Assembly (NCBI GenBank): GCA_015698045.1
Contig: BLAL01000006.1
Span: 186,001-250,000, forward strand
Length of the DNA stretch: 64,000 bases
Direction of reading: 5' to 3'
Origin: Rhizophagus clarus
Taxonomy: Eukaryota; Glomeromycota; Glomeromycetes; Glomerales; Glomeraceae
Each line of letters begins with the position of its first letter. The stretch's first letter is position 1. The notes beneath the pieces were generated by a model. The model worked only from the letters and a program-made list of their open reading frames with translations. It made no database searches and was not told the origin of the DNA. Of the stretch, positions 33,625-47,183 are shown in pieces. The translations under genes and the position numbers were made by a program.

Positions 33625-36057
33625 GTTTTTTGGTTCTTCCGACTTAGGTATGTTCAGAGCATTGTTTAGAGCTACATAGCCCCGATTTCGTGTTTCTATT
33701 TTTTTTTTTTTTTATTTGCTCTTATCAACTTTATTTTGTTTTTTATTTGGTCTTTTGATTCTTTTCTACAGTTAATGTTAAGGTCAGCTTCTTTTTATCT
33801 TATTTTCTTTTCGTTCGTCTATTTAATTACCATTTTTCACCAACTTATTTTATTCTTTTGTTCCCCTTTACCCTCATTTCTTTCTCTTCCTTCACTCCTT
33901 TAATTTCCCTTTGTTTTTTCGTTCCTTTCAATTCCCTTTCATTCTTTTTATTCTCTTTCGTTCTTCTTAATTCCCTCTTCTGTTCTCTTCCTTCTTCTTG
34001 ATTTCCTCTTTGTTTCTCTTCATTCCTCTTAATTCCTTTTTTGCTTCCCTTGATTCCATTTTCGGTATTCCTAATTCCTTTTTTGTTTCTCTTGATTCTC
34101 TCTTTTCGTTTCTTTCACACTTTCATTTTTTTTTGATTTATTTTTTTCGTTTCTTTTCATCTCCCTTTATTCCCCTTCGTCACCTTCATTACCTTTTGTT
34201 GTTTTTATTCTCTTTCACTTTTCCTTTATTGTTTTCGTTCTATTTCACTTACCCTTCACTTTCCCTTCGTTACTTTCGTTTCTTTCGTTTCCCTTAGCTG
34301 TTTTTGTTATTTTTCATTTCTTATTTTATTTCTTTTTGTTCTTTTTTCTTTTGTTACTCTTGTTGCTCACTCTTTTTTATTGCACAGTGATTCCTATTTT
34401 TTTATTAACGCATCATTTTTCTTGAAGCGAAGATGTTATAATGATATTTTAATCAATAAAGCATGTAAAATTTAAAATTAAATATAAATTGCATAACTTA
34501 CAAATACGAAAAATTTTTTTTAAAAAAACATATCACTACTTAATTAGCCAATCAAAATTTTTTTTTTTAAGTTAAATACTGCATCAAATCAGTTGGCAAT
34601 GAAAATGTTTTTGTTTAGTAATTAATTTATTACTAATTATTAAATTTTCTTTTTTTTTTTATTAACTAAATAAGGGTACTTTATTCGAAATGGATGGAAC
34701 TAAATGATGATAGTTCAAGTAAGCCAGTATTAACACATTTATTGCTAACCAATAGCAAAGCATACATTGCCATAAGCGTTGGGATAATGTAAAAATTAAA
34801 TCACTAGTAGGATGCATTTGCAGTTGATAAGTCAGTAATTAGAGAATATGGACGATTGGAAACACAAGTTCGTAATTAAACATTCTTCAAATAAATAAAG
34901 GTGAAAGTAAATAATATAAGAATTCATATATACAGTAGAACGATTTGCAACCGGAAATCATGCCGATTGGGATATATTTGTCAATCAGGCCTTTAATATG
35001 TAAAATAAAGAGCAACTAGTATTCATTACAAATTAGTCATAAATTGGACAATTTACTGATTGATGTGGATTTGATAGACAAATCCGGAATTCAATTTTGT
35101 TGTCCAAACACAATCCGGATTTGAATTTAAATTCGAGTGTTATGGAAAATCAAATCCGCGAATTCGGTTACATGGATTAAATTTTGCGATATGATGATAA
35201 TATGGCGCAACCCTCATTTAAATCTGCTTATTGGTGTTTATTCGCATCATTAAGTAATTATCTGACAGCTGTTTGAGCTAAATTCGGTATGCTACTTTTG
35301 ATATGTTAAGAAAAATTCCTGTAAGAGAATTTTTTTTAATACTGCTGCTTAATTTAAAATTCAACCCCGTTTATTGAAATTAAGCCGCAGCCACAGTATA
35401 TTGATTACTAACCCTCAATTTAGAAAAATTTATAAGTTTCGAATCGAGATAAAAATATTTTTTTTTTTAGAAATGCCATTTTTATTTTTGTAGGTTCCTG
35501 CATCCTTCTGACTTGGATGTCAAAACCTTAGGTAAGTTTTTGAAATATTTCCAAAAACTTTCTTTAAAATCGTTTTACTAGCGGTTTCTTTTATAGGTCA
35601 CCGGCACCGAACTGGAAATACCAGAGCCTTGGTCGGTTAATTTTCGAATCCGAAAAGAGAAGAAATCTTTTTTATTTTATTTTATTATTATTTTTGATTT
35701 TATATATTCAGCAATAAAGTTTTCCAAAACAATTAATAATTCGAAAAATTTTATTAACGTTTTTATCTCTATTTTATAGGAATGCAACCGTCTTCAGAAT
35801 GAATGGATCGGGTAAGTTTTAAGGTTTCGGCCAATTTCAAAACTTAATTTTTTTTAGTTAAAAGAAGCGGTTAGTGTTAAAGGAACTGTTTACTAGCCGC
35901 TTCCTATTTTATTTTGTAGGATTTACAAATCAGCTTTTCTGGAGGAAGTGGGTAAGTTTCAAAAGTTTTAATTTTAACTTTTTTCTTTCATTTAAGAAAT
36001 GTTAAATAACGCTTCTTTTTTCTCTTTTTTATAGGAGATGGTTTCCGATCTTGGATG
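33625..36057 (+). other. Row of micro-exon-like units
   Basis: Short segments are each bounded by a pyrimidine-rich acceptor and a good donor: 33,625-33,647 (TTTCAG before, GTATGT after), 35,494-35,531 (TTTGTAG, GTAAGT), 35,780-35,811 (TTTATAG, GTAAGT), 35,920-35,951 (TTTGTAG, GTAAGT) and 36,035-36,057 (TTTATAG, GTAAGT). A less certain one is at 35,597-35,631 (acceptor TTATAG, weak donor). A further one at 47,276-47,313 (TTTTTAG, GTAATA) lies beyond the large transposon. They are GC-richer than the spacers, and each starts and ends with G. I could not establish a continuous reading frame, so it may be a non-coding transcript, an unusual micro-exon gene or a relic. Confidence 0.35.
33693..34400. 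repeat. Long polypyrimidine tract
   Basis: About 700 bases are almost entirely T and C on the + strand, in iterations such as TTCCCTTT, TTCGTTTC and ATTCCTTTT. Translations of it are low complexity. It lies in the first long spacer of the micro-exon-like row. Confidence 0.65.
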
Positions 36058-36702
36058 GTAAGTTTCGATTTTCTGACTCAATCTTTTTCTGCTTTTTATT
36101 AATGAAACGTTACTTACGTTTCATTTTATATTGTGTCATGCCGAACTTCTGCCACTTCCGACACAACAAGAAATACAATCAAAACAATATAATAAACTTT
36201 TACTTGTCTCAAATATAAACTTTATTTATTCTCTAAAAACTTTATTATCTCTAAATAATTAGGTAGTTACATTTTTAAATATTCGTAATCTAACCTATGC
36301 TTAACGCTCCTTTTTTCATTAAATCTGCAAACTGGGGTTTATATATTATTTCATCCGTTGATCAATGATCTACTTTAATAATTAATAAAATGACTATTAA
36401 TTTCGTATGGCGCGCCGATATAGACAGATTCATATTTTTTTATTACTACCTCCTGCTAATTAAATATTACCAACTCTCGTATTTTAAAATTACCACAAGT
36501 GGTAAATTTTTACCTAAAATAGCAATTTCTTTTTAAATCATTAGACAGATTCGTAATTTTTTATTACCAGCTTCTGCTAATTAAATATTATCACACCTCA
36601 TAATTTTAAAATCAGCAGATCTTTTTTATTCACTAGACAGATTCATAATTTCTTATTACCAATTTTGCAGATCTTTTTTATTCACTAGACAGATTCATAA
36701 TT

Positions 36703-39648
36703 GACACTATATACAGATCATGCTATATAGTTAACATATCATGTGATCTTCATTTTAATAGTGATATTGTTTGCGATTGGTTGTTATGCTAATTGTCCTA
36801 TCCTGAAAAGGAAGGAGAAATATACAAATTTAGTTAGCTCTTATGCACTAAGTATAAGGTCCGTTTTTATATATATTGATATCATGCATGACCTGCGGCA
36901 TGATCCGAATTGGCTGATCAAAAATCAGAGAGCTAACCATATTTAACCATCAAGGAATTATGAACTGGCTGGTCAAAAATCTGAGCTAACCATATACTAA
37001 CTTCAAAGAAATACTTATTATTCATATACAGTACATTGTTCAGGAGGCTAATTTTTTTTATTAATTATAAAATAGGAATTGAAGGAAATCAAATACTATA
37101 TAAAAGTAGCTGTTCTTAAATGAATCCGAGCAAAAATATAAAATCCATCAAAGCAAGCTATATCAAAGTAAAATATCAAAAAAAAACATATTCGAATTTT
37201 ATTAAATATATATATATATATATCCGGATTTTGCTAAAAAAAACATATATATCTGAATTATATTAATATATATATATATATATACAGTATATCCGAATTT
37301 TATTAAAAAAAAACATTATACAAACTTATTTATTAAAAAAAAATAATAAGCGAATTTATTTATTAAAAAAAAAATATATTAAAAAGAAAATTATACAAAT
37401 TTATTAAAAATATATATATATACCCAAATTTTATTAAATTGATTTATTAAAAAAAATATTATACGAATTGATTTATTAAAAAAAAACATTATACGAATAT
37501 ACTTATTGAAAAAAATAATATGCGAATTTATTTATTAAAAAAATATATTAAAAAGAAAATTATACGAATTTATTAAAAAAAATAATATATATCCGAATTT
37601 TATTAAATTGATTTATTAAAAAAAACATTATACCAATTGATTTATTAGAAAAAAACATTATATGAATTGATTTATTAGAAAAAAACATACCCGAATTTAT
37701 TTATCAAAAAAAATATATTAATTAAAAAAAAAACATTACACGAATTTACTTATTGAAAAAAAAAAATAATACGCGAATTTATTTATTAAAAAAAAAATAT
37801 ATTAAAAGAAAATTATACGAATTTATTAAAAATAATAATATATATATCCAAATTTTATTAAATTGATTTATTAAAAAAACATTATACAAATTGATTTATT
37901 AGAAAAAAAACATTACCCGAATTTATTTGTTAAAAAAAAATTATATTAAAAAAAAACATTATACGAATTTACTTATCGAAAAAAATAACATGCGAATTTA
38001 TTTATCAAAAAAAATATTATTAAAAAAAAATAATACACGAATTTATTTATTAAAAAAAAATATATAAAAAGAAAATTATACGAATTTATTAAAAAAAAAA
38101 ATAATATATATACCCGAATTTTATTAAATTGTTTTACTAAAAAAAACATTATACAAAATTATTAAGAAAAAACATTACACTAATTTACTTATTGAAAAAA
38201 AAATTACATTAAAAAAAAAACATATAATACGAATTTATTTTCAAAAAAAAAAAATATTAATTAAAAAAAACATTACCCAAATTTACTTATTGAAAAAAAA
38301 ATTATATTAGAAAAAAAAACATAATACGAATTATTTGTCAAAAAAAAATATTAATTAAAAAAACATTATACGCGATTTATTATAAAAAAACATTACTTGA
38401 ATTTACTTATTAAAAAAAAAATTATATTAAAAAAAATCATTATACGAATTTATTTATCAAAAAAATATTAATTAAAAAACATTACACGAATTTATTTATC
38501 AAAAAAATATTAATTAAAAAAAAACATTATACGAATTTACTAAAAAAAAAAACATTATACGAATTTACTTATTGAAAAAAATAATACGCGGATTTATTTA
38601 TTAAAAAAAAATATATAAAAAGAAAATTACTATACGAATTTATTAAAAAAATAATATATATCCGAATTTTATTAAATTGATTTATTAATTAAAAAAAACA
38701 TTATACGAATTGGTTTATTAGAAAAATAACATTACATGAATTTATTTATTGAAAATTATTGAAAAATTTATTGAAAAATTAATTATATCATATCCCAAAT
38801 TGATTTATTAAAAAAAACATTATACGAATTGAACATTACTCGAATTTACTTATTGAAAAAAAAATTAGATTAAAAAAAACATTATACGAATTTATTTATC
38901 AAAAAAAATATTAATTAAAAAAAACATTACGCGAATTTATTTATCAAAAAAAAAATATTAATTAAAAAAAAACATTATACGAATTTATTTATTGAAAAAT
39001 ATTATATTAAAAAAAAAACATTATACGAATTTATTTATCAAAAAAAATATTAATTAAAAAAAAAATTTACTTATTGAAAAATATAATACGCAAATTTATT
39101 TATTAAAAAAAAATATATTAAAAAGAAAATTATACGAATTTATTAAAAAAGAACATTACACGAATTTGTTTATCAAAAAAAATATTAATTAGAAAAAACA
39201 TTATACGAATTGATTTATTAGAAAAAAAACATTACATGAATTTATTTATTGAAAAATTTATTGAAAATTAATTATATCAAAAGAAAAAGTATATCCTAAA
39301 TTTTACTAAATTGATTCATTAAAAAAAAACATTATACGAATTGACTTATTAGAAAAAAAACATTACTGAATTTACTTATTGAAAAAAAAATAATATTAAA
39401 AAAAAATATTATACGAATTTATTAGGAAAAATCATTATATGAATTTATTTATCAAAAAAATTTATAATGATAATATTCCTTCTTTTAAGGCCAATTACAA
39501 GATTATTAAATTGAAATGTAAAAAAAAAATAATAAATTAAATTATTAAATCCAATACTTTTGTTTCTGCAAATAAGTGTTAAAATTTATGGTATATGTCA
39601 TACTCTTAGTAAGGGCCGGCCTCAGGCCGGCCTTAGGGTATGATTCTA
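36703..39648. repeat. Insertion in the left arm, with a second minisatellite
   Basis: The left-arm sequence stops after CAGATTCATAATT and resumes at TTTCTTATTACC. The right arm has no counterpart of the 2.9 kb between. From about 37,140 to 39,470 it is a degenerate array of a 25-30-bp unit, roughly CGAATTTATTTATT followed by an A-run and CATTATA. TA microsatellites lie at about 37,206-37,224 and 37,264-37,286. The last 50 bases contain a GC-rich hairpin (39,599-39,645, core GGCCGGCCT/AGGCCGGCC). Confidence 0.7.
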
Positions 39649-39832
39649 GTTTCTTATTACCAATTTTGCAGATCTTTTTTATTCACTATAATCACCTTGT
39701 TATTCACTAGACAGATTCGTAATTTTTTATTACCACTTTTGCCGATTTTTTTTATTTACTACCATCCCTTTTTAATTTACTAGATAAATTCGTAATTTTA
39801 ATTTACCACCTTTGCAAATCTTTTTTATTCAC

Positions 39833-40680
39833 TACTATCTCCTTTTTTATTCACTACCATCTCCTTTTTTATTCACTACCATCTCCTTTTTTATTCACTA
39901 CCATCTCCTTTTTTATTCACTACCATCTCCTTTTTTATTCACTACCATCTCCTTTTTATTCACTACCATCTCCTTTTTTATTCACTACCATCTCCTTTTT
40001 TATTCACTACCATCTCCTTTTTTATTCACTACCATCTCCTTTTTTATTCACTACCATCTCCTTTTTTATTCACTACCATCTCCTTTTTATTCACTACCAT
40101 CTCCTTTTTTATTCACTACCATCTCCTTTTTTATTCACTACCATCTCCTTTTTTATTCACTACCATCTCCTTTTTTATTCACTACCATCTCCTTTTTATT
40201 CACTACCATCTCCTTTTTTATTCACTACCATCTCCTTTTTTATTCACTACCATCTCCTTTTTTATTCACTACCATCTCCTTTTTTATTCACTACCATCTC
40301 CTTTTTTATTCACTACCATCTCCTTTTTTATTCACTACCATCTCCTTTTTTATTCACTACCATTTCTTTTATTCACTACCACCTCCTTTTTTATTCATTG
40401 CCATCTCCTTTTATATTCACTATCATCTTTTTTATTCACTACCATCTCCTTTTTTATTCATTATCATCTCCTTTTTTATTCACTACCATCTCCTTTTTTA
40501 TTCACTATCATCTCCTTTTTTATTCACTACCATCTCCTTTTTTATTCACTACCATCTCCTTTTTTATTCACTACCATCTCCTTTTTATTCACTATCATCT
40601 TTTTTATTCACTACCATCCCCTTTTTTATTTACTGCCATCTCCTTTTTATTCACCACCATCTCCTTTTTTATCCAATAAG
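39833..40680. repeat. 22-bp minisatellite, left arm
   Basis: About 38 copies of ATTCACTACCATCTCC plus a T run, mostly 22 bp and occasionally 20-21 bp through loss of Ts; the distal copies are degenerate. The left-arm consensus has CAC in TTCACTACC. Its translation (FIHYHLL, FYSLPSP, FLFTTIS in rotation) is an artefact. Confidence 0.9.
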
Positions 40681-40929
40681 TAGATTCATAATTCTTTATT
40701 ACCACCTTTGCAGATCTTTTTTCTTTACTAGACATGTCCTATTGTAATTTATGTAATACAAGATTAAGACTTTTTTTGAAAATTAAACATTAAAGAAATC
40801 ATTTCTTTTTTTATTCTTTTTCTTATTAAATTTATTTTTCATTAGTGGAAATTAAATTTATCTTTAAATTTGATCTTTTAAAGTGTATGATCATTTTTTA
40901 TGAAAAAGTCACCCCATCTATCTAATCAA

Positions 40930-41500
40930 CAAAGGATCTAACCTTACACTTCATGCCTCTTGTCTATAGGTTAGATCCTTTTATGGTGAACCATGGTTCA
41001 CATCTAATGTCTGCATAATAGATGGATGAAGTACATTCATTCAATATCATCACATGACTTTGCAGACAATTTTATCCGCATTTGCTAAAGGTGTACAACT
41101 TTGTCCAAATTTTCTTAAATGTGGATAAAGCATGGTCATAAAAAGTAAACAATTTTGTCCAGACAAAGCATGTTTACCAAAAGTGGACAATTTTGTTCAG
41201 ACAAAGCATATTTACTAAAAGTGGACAATTTTATCCAAATTTTTGTTTGAATATGGACAAAGCATGTCTACTAAAAGTGGACAATTTGTCTGAATTTTTG
41301 TTTAGATAAAGCATGTCCACAAAAGGCAGACCACATTTTGCTTGGATGTGGACAAAACATGTTCATTAAAGCAATTTTTGGGCTATTTCAGAATTTTCAT
41401 AATCCATAATATAATTCCAGCCAAATCTGAAATTTTAGTTTATGCACCAGATCCTAGCTTATAAACTACCCATAGCACATGTAGCTATAGGATCTGGTTG
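40930..41500. repeat. Hairpins and TGGACAA direct repeats in the left-arm spacer
   Basis: An inverted repeat AAAGGATCTAACC/GGTTAGATCCTTTT (40,931-40,982) is followed by the perfect palindrome GTGAACCATGGTTCAC (40,986-41,001). At 41,080-41,360, four to five direct repeats carry AAAGTGGACAATTTTGTCC and ACAAAGCATGT. CCAGATCCTA and TAGGATCTGG form another hairpin at 41,447-41,497. There is no counterpart in the right arm. Confidence 0.6.
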
Positions 41501-42479
41501 ACCATGCTGGACCTCACTTCTTCATAGTTAGGACAATTATAGCCTTTAAATAGCAGAACAATAAATGGTTTTCTAGTATTTTTATTTATTATTTTTAATA
41601 ATATAGTACAAATAAAAAAATTTTAACTATAATATTTTAAAATTAAATATGATTTTATGAAAAACCAAATTGTAAAACCTCTAAACTTCTTTTAAATTAA
41701 TATTTAAGTAGTTTTTATACATCAACTAACTTTACTAAAGTAAAAAATATTATTTGGGTTCATTGACTAATAAAATGGTATAATTACACTTTGAAGTTGG
41801 TTTGAAATAGAAAAAAATTAGAAATTAAAAAAATATATTTTTTTCCACTACTATAGCACATATATACACTTATAAAAATTAAGATGGTTTTAACCTTGCT
41901 AAACAATTTTATTTATGTGAAAGGATAATTCCACTTAACTAAAGTAATGAAATTACGCTCTGAAATTGATATACAGAAAAATAAATAAGTTAAATAAATC
42001 ATGATTTTTTTAAAAATATAGTTAAAAGTAATGGTTTTTAGTTTTTCATTTTAAATAAAATATGTAAAATATTAAAAACAAAAAAAAAGAAACAAAAAAA
42101 TATTTTAGTAATTTCAACAAAAAAAACAACAAAGGAAATAAACAAACAAAGTAAACAAGAACAAACAAAAAAAACCAACAAAGAAAATAAACAAAAAATA
42201 AAAAAAATTAAAACTGAAAAAATAAAAAACCAGAAAAAAAGTAACAATAAAAAAAAAATAAATAAAACAATAAAACAAAAATATAACAAAGATAAAATAA
42301 AAATAAAATTATTTAAAAATAAAGGAAAATAAAATTTTTAAAATAAAAAGGTTGGTAAGGAAATAAAAATATGAAAAATAAGTCTGAAAAAAAATGACCA
42401 ATATTTTAAGAAAATCATTGATTGATTAATTTTAAAATGGTGTTTATAAGTCAAAATTATTGAGAGAATCTGATTTTGT

Positions 42480-43830
42480 GAGAATTTTCGTATTGCAAAA
42501 GTGAATCACTTTTTTACACGAATTTTTGATATTTTTATATCAGTTTTTTTTGTGAATCGTATAATTCAATACATAATACTATTCTACTGAAAGTTTCAAT
42601 ACATACTTTCTATTTGAAAATTGCATTTCCCTGCATTTTTTTGCATTTTTATCACATTTTTTGATTTTTTAAAAGTGAATCACTTCTCTAAACAAATTTT
42701 TTATAATTACATATCAGATTTTTTTTGTGTATCATAAAATTCAATTTATAACATTATTACATTAAAAGTTTCAGTACCTACTTTATATTAAAAAAACTGA
42801 TTTTTTTTTGCATTTTTCTGCATTTTACTATGTTTTTGGTTTTTTAAAAATGAATCACTTTTCTTGATGAATTTTTAATATTTTTGTATCAGATTTTTTT
42901 TGAACTATAAAGTCTGATGTATAATACTAATCATCAAAAATTCCAATACATACTTTATATTAAAAAATATTTTTTTCACATTTTTTTGCATTTTTACTAT
43001 GTTTTTATCTAAAAGTGAATCACTTTCTGGATGAAATTTTAATAATTTTGTACCTGATTTTTTTTGTGAATCATAAATTTCAATATATAATACTATTCTA
43101 CTGAAAGTTTTAGCATACATTTTATAATAAAAAAGATTTTTTTTCTGCATTTTTTTTGTCTTAAGATATATATAGTATATTGATGTATAACTGTGAAACA
43201 CTTTCTCTGCATATATTTTGTGCCAGAATTTTTATAAATCCTGTAAATCAATGTTAAAATATTCTATAAAGAAGTTTGATGCATATTTTATTTAGTATAT
43301 AAGATAGTTTATGGTTGTATTTAATTATTTTGACTATCTAATTAATTATTTTATATAAATGATTGTTGAAACTCTTTGTAAAATATTCTGTCATTAAATT
43401 TCATGATTTATAAAAATATTTGGTATAAAAATATTATAAATACATGCAGAAAAATGAATCATAATTATATATCAATATACTATACTACATATCTTACTAA
43501 TTATAAAAAAATGCAGAGTAGAATAGCATTATATTTCGGACTTTATGATTTATAAAAAAAATCTGATTCAAAAATATTAAAAACTCATCTAGAAAAGTGA
43601 TTAACTTTTAAAGAATCCCAAAAACATAGTAAAAATGTAGAAAAATGCAGAAAAATGCGGAAAAATATTTTTTTAATATAGAGTATGTATTGAAACTTTC
43701 AGTAGAATAGTATTATATATCGGACTTTATGATTCACAAAAAAATCTCGTGTAAAAATATTAAAAATTCGTGTAAAAAAGTGATCCACTTTTTCAATATA
43801 ATCACGTAACAACCTCGCAAATCGGATTTT
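42480..43830. repeat. About 172-bp tandem repeats with inverted copies at the palindrome centre
   Basis: Four to five units start near 42,501, 42,673, 42,850, 43,013 and 43,190 (GTGAATCACTTT, then ATCAGATTTTTTTTGTGAATC, written here in parts, then CTACTGAAAGTTTCAATAC). Inverted copies lie at about 43,550-43,800. Mirrored motifs near 43,163-43,190 and 43,468-43,492 place the axis at about 43,330. Confidence 0.65.
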
Positions 43831-43971
43831 CTCAATAATTTTGAAAATGGCAATCATTACTATACGTCATGCAAAATTTTCATACAAAATTTTCATATTT
43901 TTATTTTTCTCCCCTTCCATATTAAACTGAAACTATAATTTTTTTTTGTTTATTTTTTTTTTGTTTTTGTT

Positions 43972-44114
<143 letters not shown>

Positions 44115-45702
44115 CTTTTTTTTTTTGTTTTTTATTCATTTTATTTTTTTTTTTTCTATTTTTTTTTTGTTTTTGTTTTTTTGTTATTTTTTGATTTTCT
44201 TGTTGAAATTACTAAAAATAACTACATCATAATACATTTGTATACTATTTATTAGAATTTATTTTTTTTATTTAATATTTACATGTTTTTTATTTTTAAT
44301 GTGAAAAAAATTACTTTTATCATGCTATTTCTCAATTTTTATAAAGTTAAATAGATTAAATAAATTATTTATTGAAAAAATCATGATCAACTTTTTTATT
44401 CTTCTGTTTACCAATTTCAGAGGATAATTTAATCACTTTAGCCAAATGAAATTGTCTTTTTACATTCAAGTAAAGTTGTTCAGAAAGGCTAAAATGCTTA
44501 AATTTTAATTTTATAGGATGTAGATATGTGTAATAATAGTGTTGGAAAATTTTAAATAACTTCAGAATTTAGTAATTTCACCATTTTGGTCAAATAAATC
44601 ATCTGTAAAATTATTTAATATGTAAAAACTACCTAATTATATATTAATTTAAAAGAAGTTTAATAGTTCTACAATTTGGTTTTTGTAAAATAATGTGTAA
44701 GTTCATATTTAAATTATTTGTATTTTTAAATTTATTTATAGAGTAGTATATAATAATAAAAATAAAAAATTTTAACTATGCATAAATTGTTTTTTTTTTA
44801 AAATTAATGGTGCTAAAAACAAATGTAGGGTATTCTATTATCTGTTATTGTAATTATATTGGTAATATGTATATTGACATGATGTTTTAATATATATTGA
44901 ATTATAATAGCAGCCATATTGGCATCAAAAAGTTGACTTGCAAATCATCAATTAATAATTATAATGTCTGATTGTTTATTTTTGGTTTAAAAAATATATA
45001 TAATATATCTTTCTAAAATATGTGATTAACTTTAAATAGACAATACAAACAGATTGTTTATTACTTGATAAAGCTTTTATTTAAAATTTATCATCAAATT
45101 GTTTTCTTAGGAATTATTGGTCTGGAAAAAATTTTTTTGTAATAATATTATAACAAAATAAAACAATTTTACTATTTATTTGTTGATTATTTTTGGAATT
45201 ATTGCACTGGAAAAAAAAATTTCATAATAATATTATAATAAAAAAAACAATTTTACTATCCAATTATTGATTATTTTGTAAATATTACTTTAAAAAAAAA
45301 ATTCATGTCAAAGGCAAATTTTTGCATTTGAATATCTTTCTTTTATTTATTATTTTACTCTTGCAGAATTTTATTGGATGAGTCATACCCTATAAAAAAT
45401 GTTAGTCCATGTTTTGTATTCCATGTTTTTTCCATAAATATAGCATATTCACTAAAATTTTCATTTTTTTTTCATGAATGTATCATATTTCTGGAGTTTT
45501 TTCAGAAATCATGGAAAAAATTTTTTATAGGGATAAGAAATTTTTTTTAAATTTATTTATTTTGAAATTTCCTTTTGGATTCATATAATGTTAAGTTGGT
45601 AGTAGAAAAATAGCAAAGTTAGTATTTAAAAAATACCAATCTATTAACATAAAAAAAATTGCCAATTAGGCAAAATCTACCACTTGCAGTAATTTTAAAA
45701 TA

Positions 45703-45898
45703 CAGTCGTACCTCCATATAGTCACCCCCTATATAAGCACATCATATATATAAGCACATATTTGAGCTTTTTGAATGGTAAAAATTATTAGAAGAATCCT
45801 TCCCTATAGTCACAATCATAATAGCACCTCTTTATAAGCACATTGTGCTTTAAAAGTCACTATGTGCCCGACTGCGTGACTATAGGGAGGTACCACTG
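45703..45898. mobile_element. Tc1/mariner or pogo-like MITE in the right arm
   Basis: A 196-bp element with ends CAGTCGTACCTCCATATAGT and, reverse-complemented, CAGTGGTACCTCCCTATAGT, flanked by TA (45,701-45,702 and 45,899-45,900). GTGCTTATA/TATAAGCAC motifs repeat inside. It is absent from the left arm, so it inserted after the palindrome formed. Confidence 0.75.
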
Positions 45899-46016
45899 TA
45901 CATGAATTGGTATTTAAAAAATAACGGGAGTTGGTATTTAAAAAATACCAATTTGTCTATATCAGCATGCCATAAGGTAGTAATAAAGAATTATGAATCT
46001 ATTTATTGGATAAAAA

Positions 46017-46762
46017 AGGAGATGGTGGTGAATAAAATGGAGATGGCAGTAAATAAAAAAGGGATGATAGTGAATAAAAAAGATGGTAGTGAATAAAAAA
46101 GGAGATGGTAATGAATAAAAAAGGAGATGGTAATGAATAAAAAAGGAGATGGTAATGAATAAAAAAGGAGATGGTAATGAATAAAAAAGGAGATGGTAAT
46201 GAATAAAAAAGGAGATGGTAATGAATAAAAAAGGAGATGGTAATGAATAAAAAAGGAGATGGTAATGAATAAAAAAGGAGATGGTAATGAATAAAAAAGG
46301 AGATGGTAATGAATAAAAAAGGAGATGGTAATGAATAAAAAAGGAGATGGTAATGAATAAAAAGGAGATGGTAATGAATAAAAAGGAGATGGTAATGAAT
46401 AAAAAAGGAGATGGTAATGAATAAAAAGGAGATGGTAATGAATAAAAAAGGAGATGGTAATGAATAAAAAAGGAGATGGTAATGAATAAAAAAGGAGATG
46501 GTAATGAATAAAAAAGGAGATGGTAATGAATAAAAAAGGAGATGGTAATGAATAAAAAAGGAGATGGTAGTGAATAAAAAAGATGATAGTGAATATAAAA
46601 GGAGATGGTAATGAATAAAAAAGGAGGTGGTAGTGAATAAAAAAGGAGATGGTAGGGAGATGGTAATGAATAAAAAAGAAGATGGTAATAAATAAAAAAG
46701 GAGATGGTAGGGAATAAAAGAAATGGTAGTGAATAAAAAAGGAGATGGTAGTGAATAAAAAA
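46017..46762. repeat. 22-bp minisatellite, right arm
   Basis: About 33 copies of GGAGATGGTAATGAAT plus an A run, the inverted counterpart of the left-arm array. Nearly all central copies have GGTAATG where the left array (reverse-complemented) has GGTAGTG; edge copies keep the GTAGTG form. Confidence 0.9.
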
Positions 46763-47183
46763 GATTTGCAAAGGTGGTAAATTAAAATTACGAATTTATC
46801 TAGTAAATTAAAAAGGGATGGTAGTAAATAAAAAAAATCGGCAAAAGTGGTAATAAAAAATTACGAATCTGTCTAGTGAATAACAAGGTGATTATAGTGA
46901 ATAAAAAAGATCTGCAAAATTGGTAATAAGAAATTATGAATCTGTCTAGTGAATAAAAAAGATCTGCTGATTTTAAAATTATGAGGTGTGATAATATTTA
47001 ATTAGCAGAAGGTGGTAATAAAAAATTACGAATCTGTCTAATGATTTAAAAAGAAATTGCTATTTTAGGTAAAAATTTACCACTTGTGGTAATTTTAAAA
47101 TACGAGAGTTGGTAATATTTAATTAGCAGGAGGTAGTAATAAAAAAATATGAATCTGTCTATATCGGCGCGCCATAATTTCGT

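Noticed and set aside
33998-34297. 99-residue Ser/Phe-rich frame (+)
   Set aside because: Translation of the polypyrimidine tract.
36743-36946. 67-residue frame with a signal-peptide-like start
   Set aside because: It lies in the insertion within the large element, has no domain or cysteine pattern, and no related copy was seen.
39812-40747. 311-residue open frame on the + strand
   Set aside because: It translates the 22-bp minisatellite of the left arm; repeated FIHYHLL/FYSLPSP peptides have no coding support.
42038-42289. 83-residue Phe-rich frame (-)
   Set aside because: Low-complexity A-rich sequence in the left inner arm.
45962-46771. 269-residue open frame on the - strand
   Set aside because: Mirror translation of the right-arm minisatellite.
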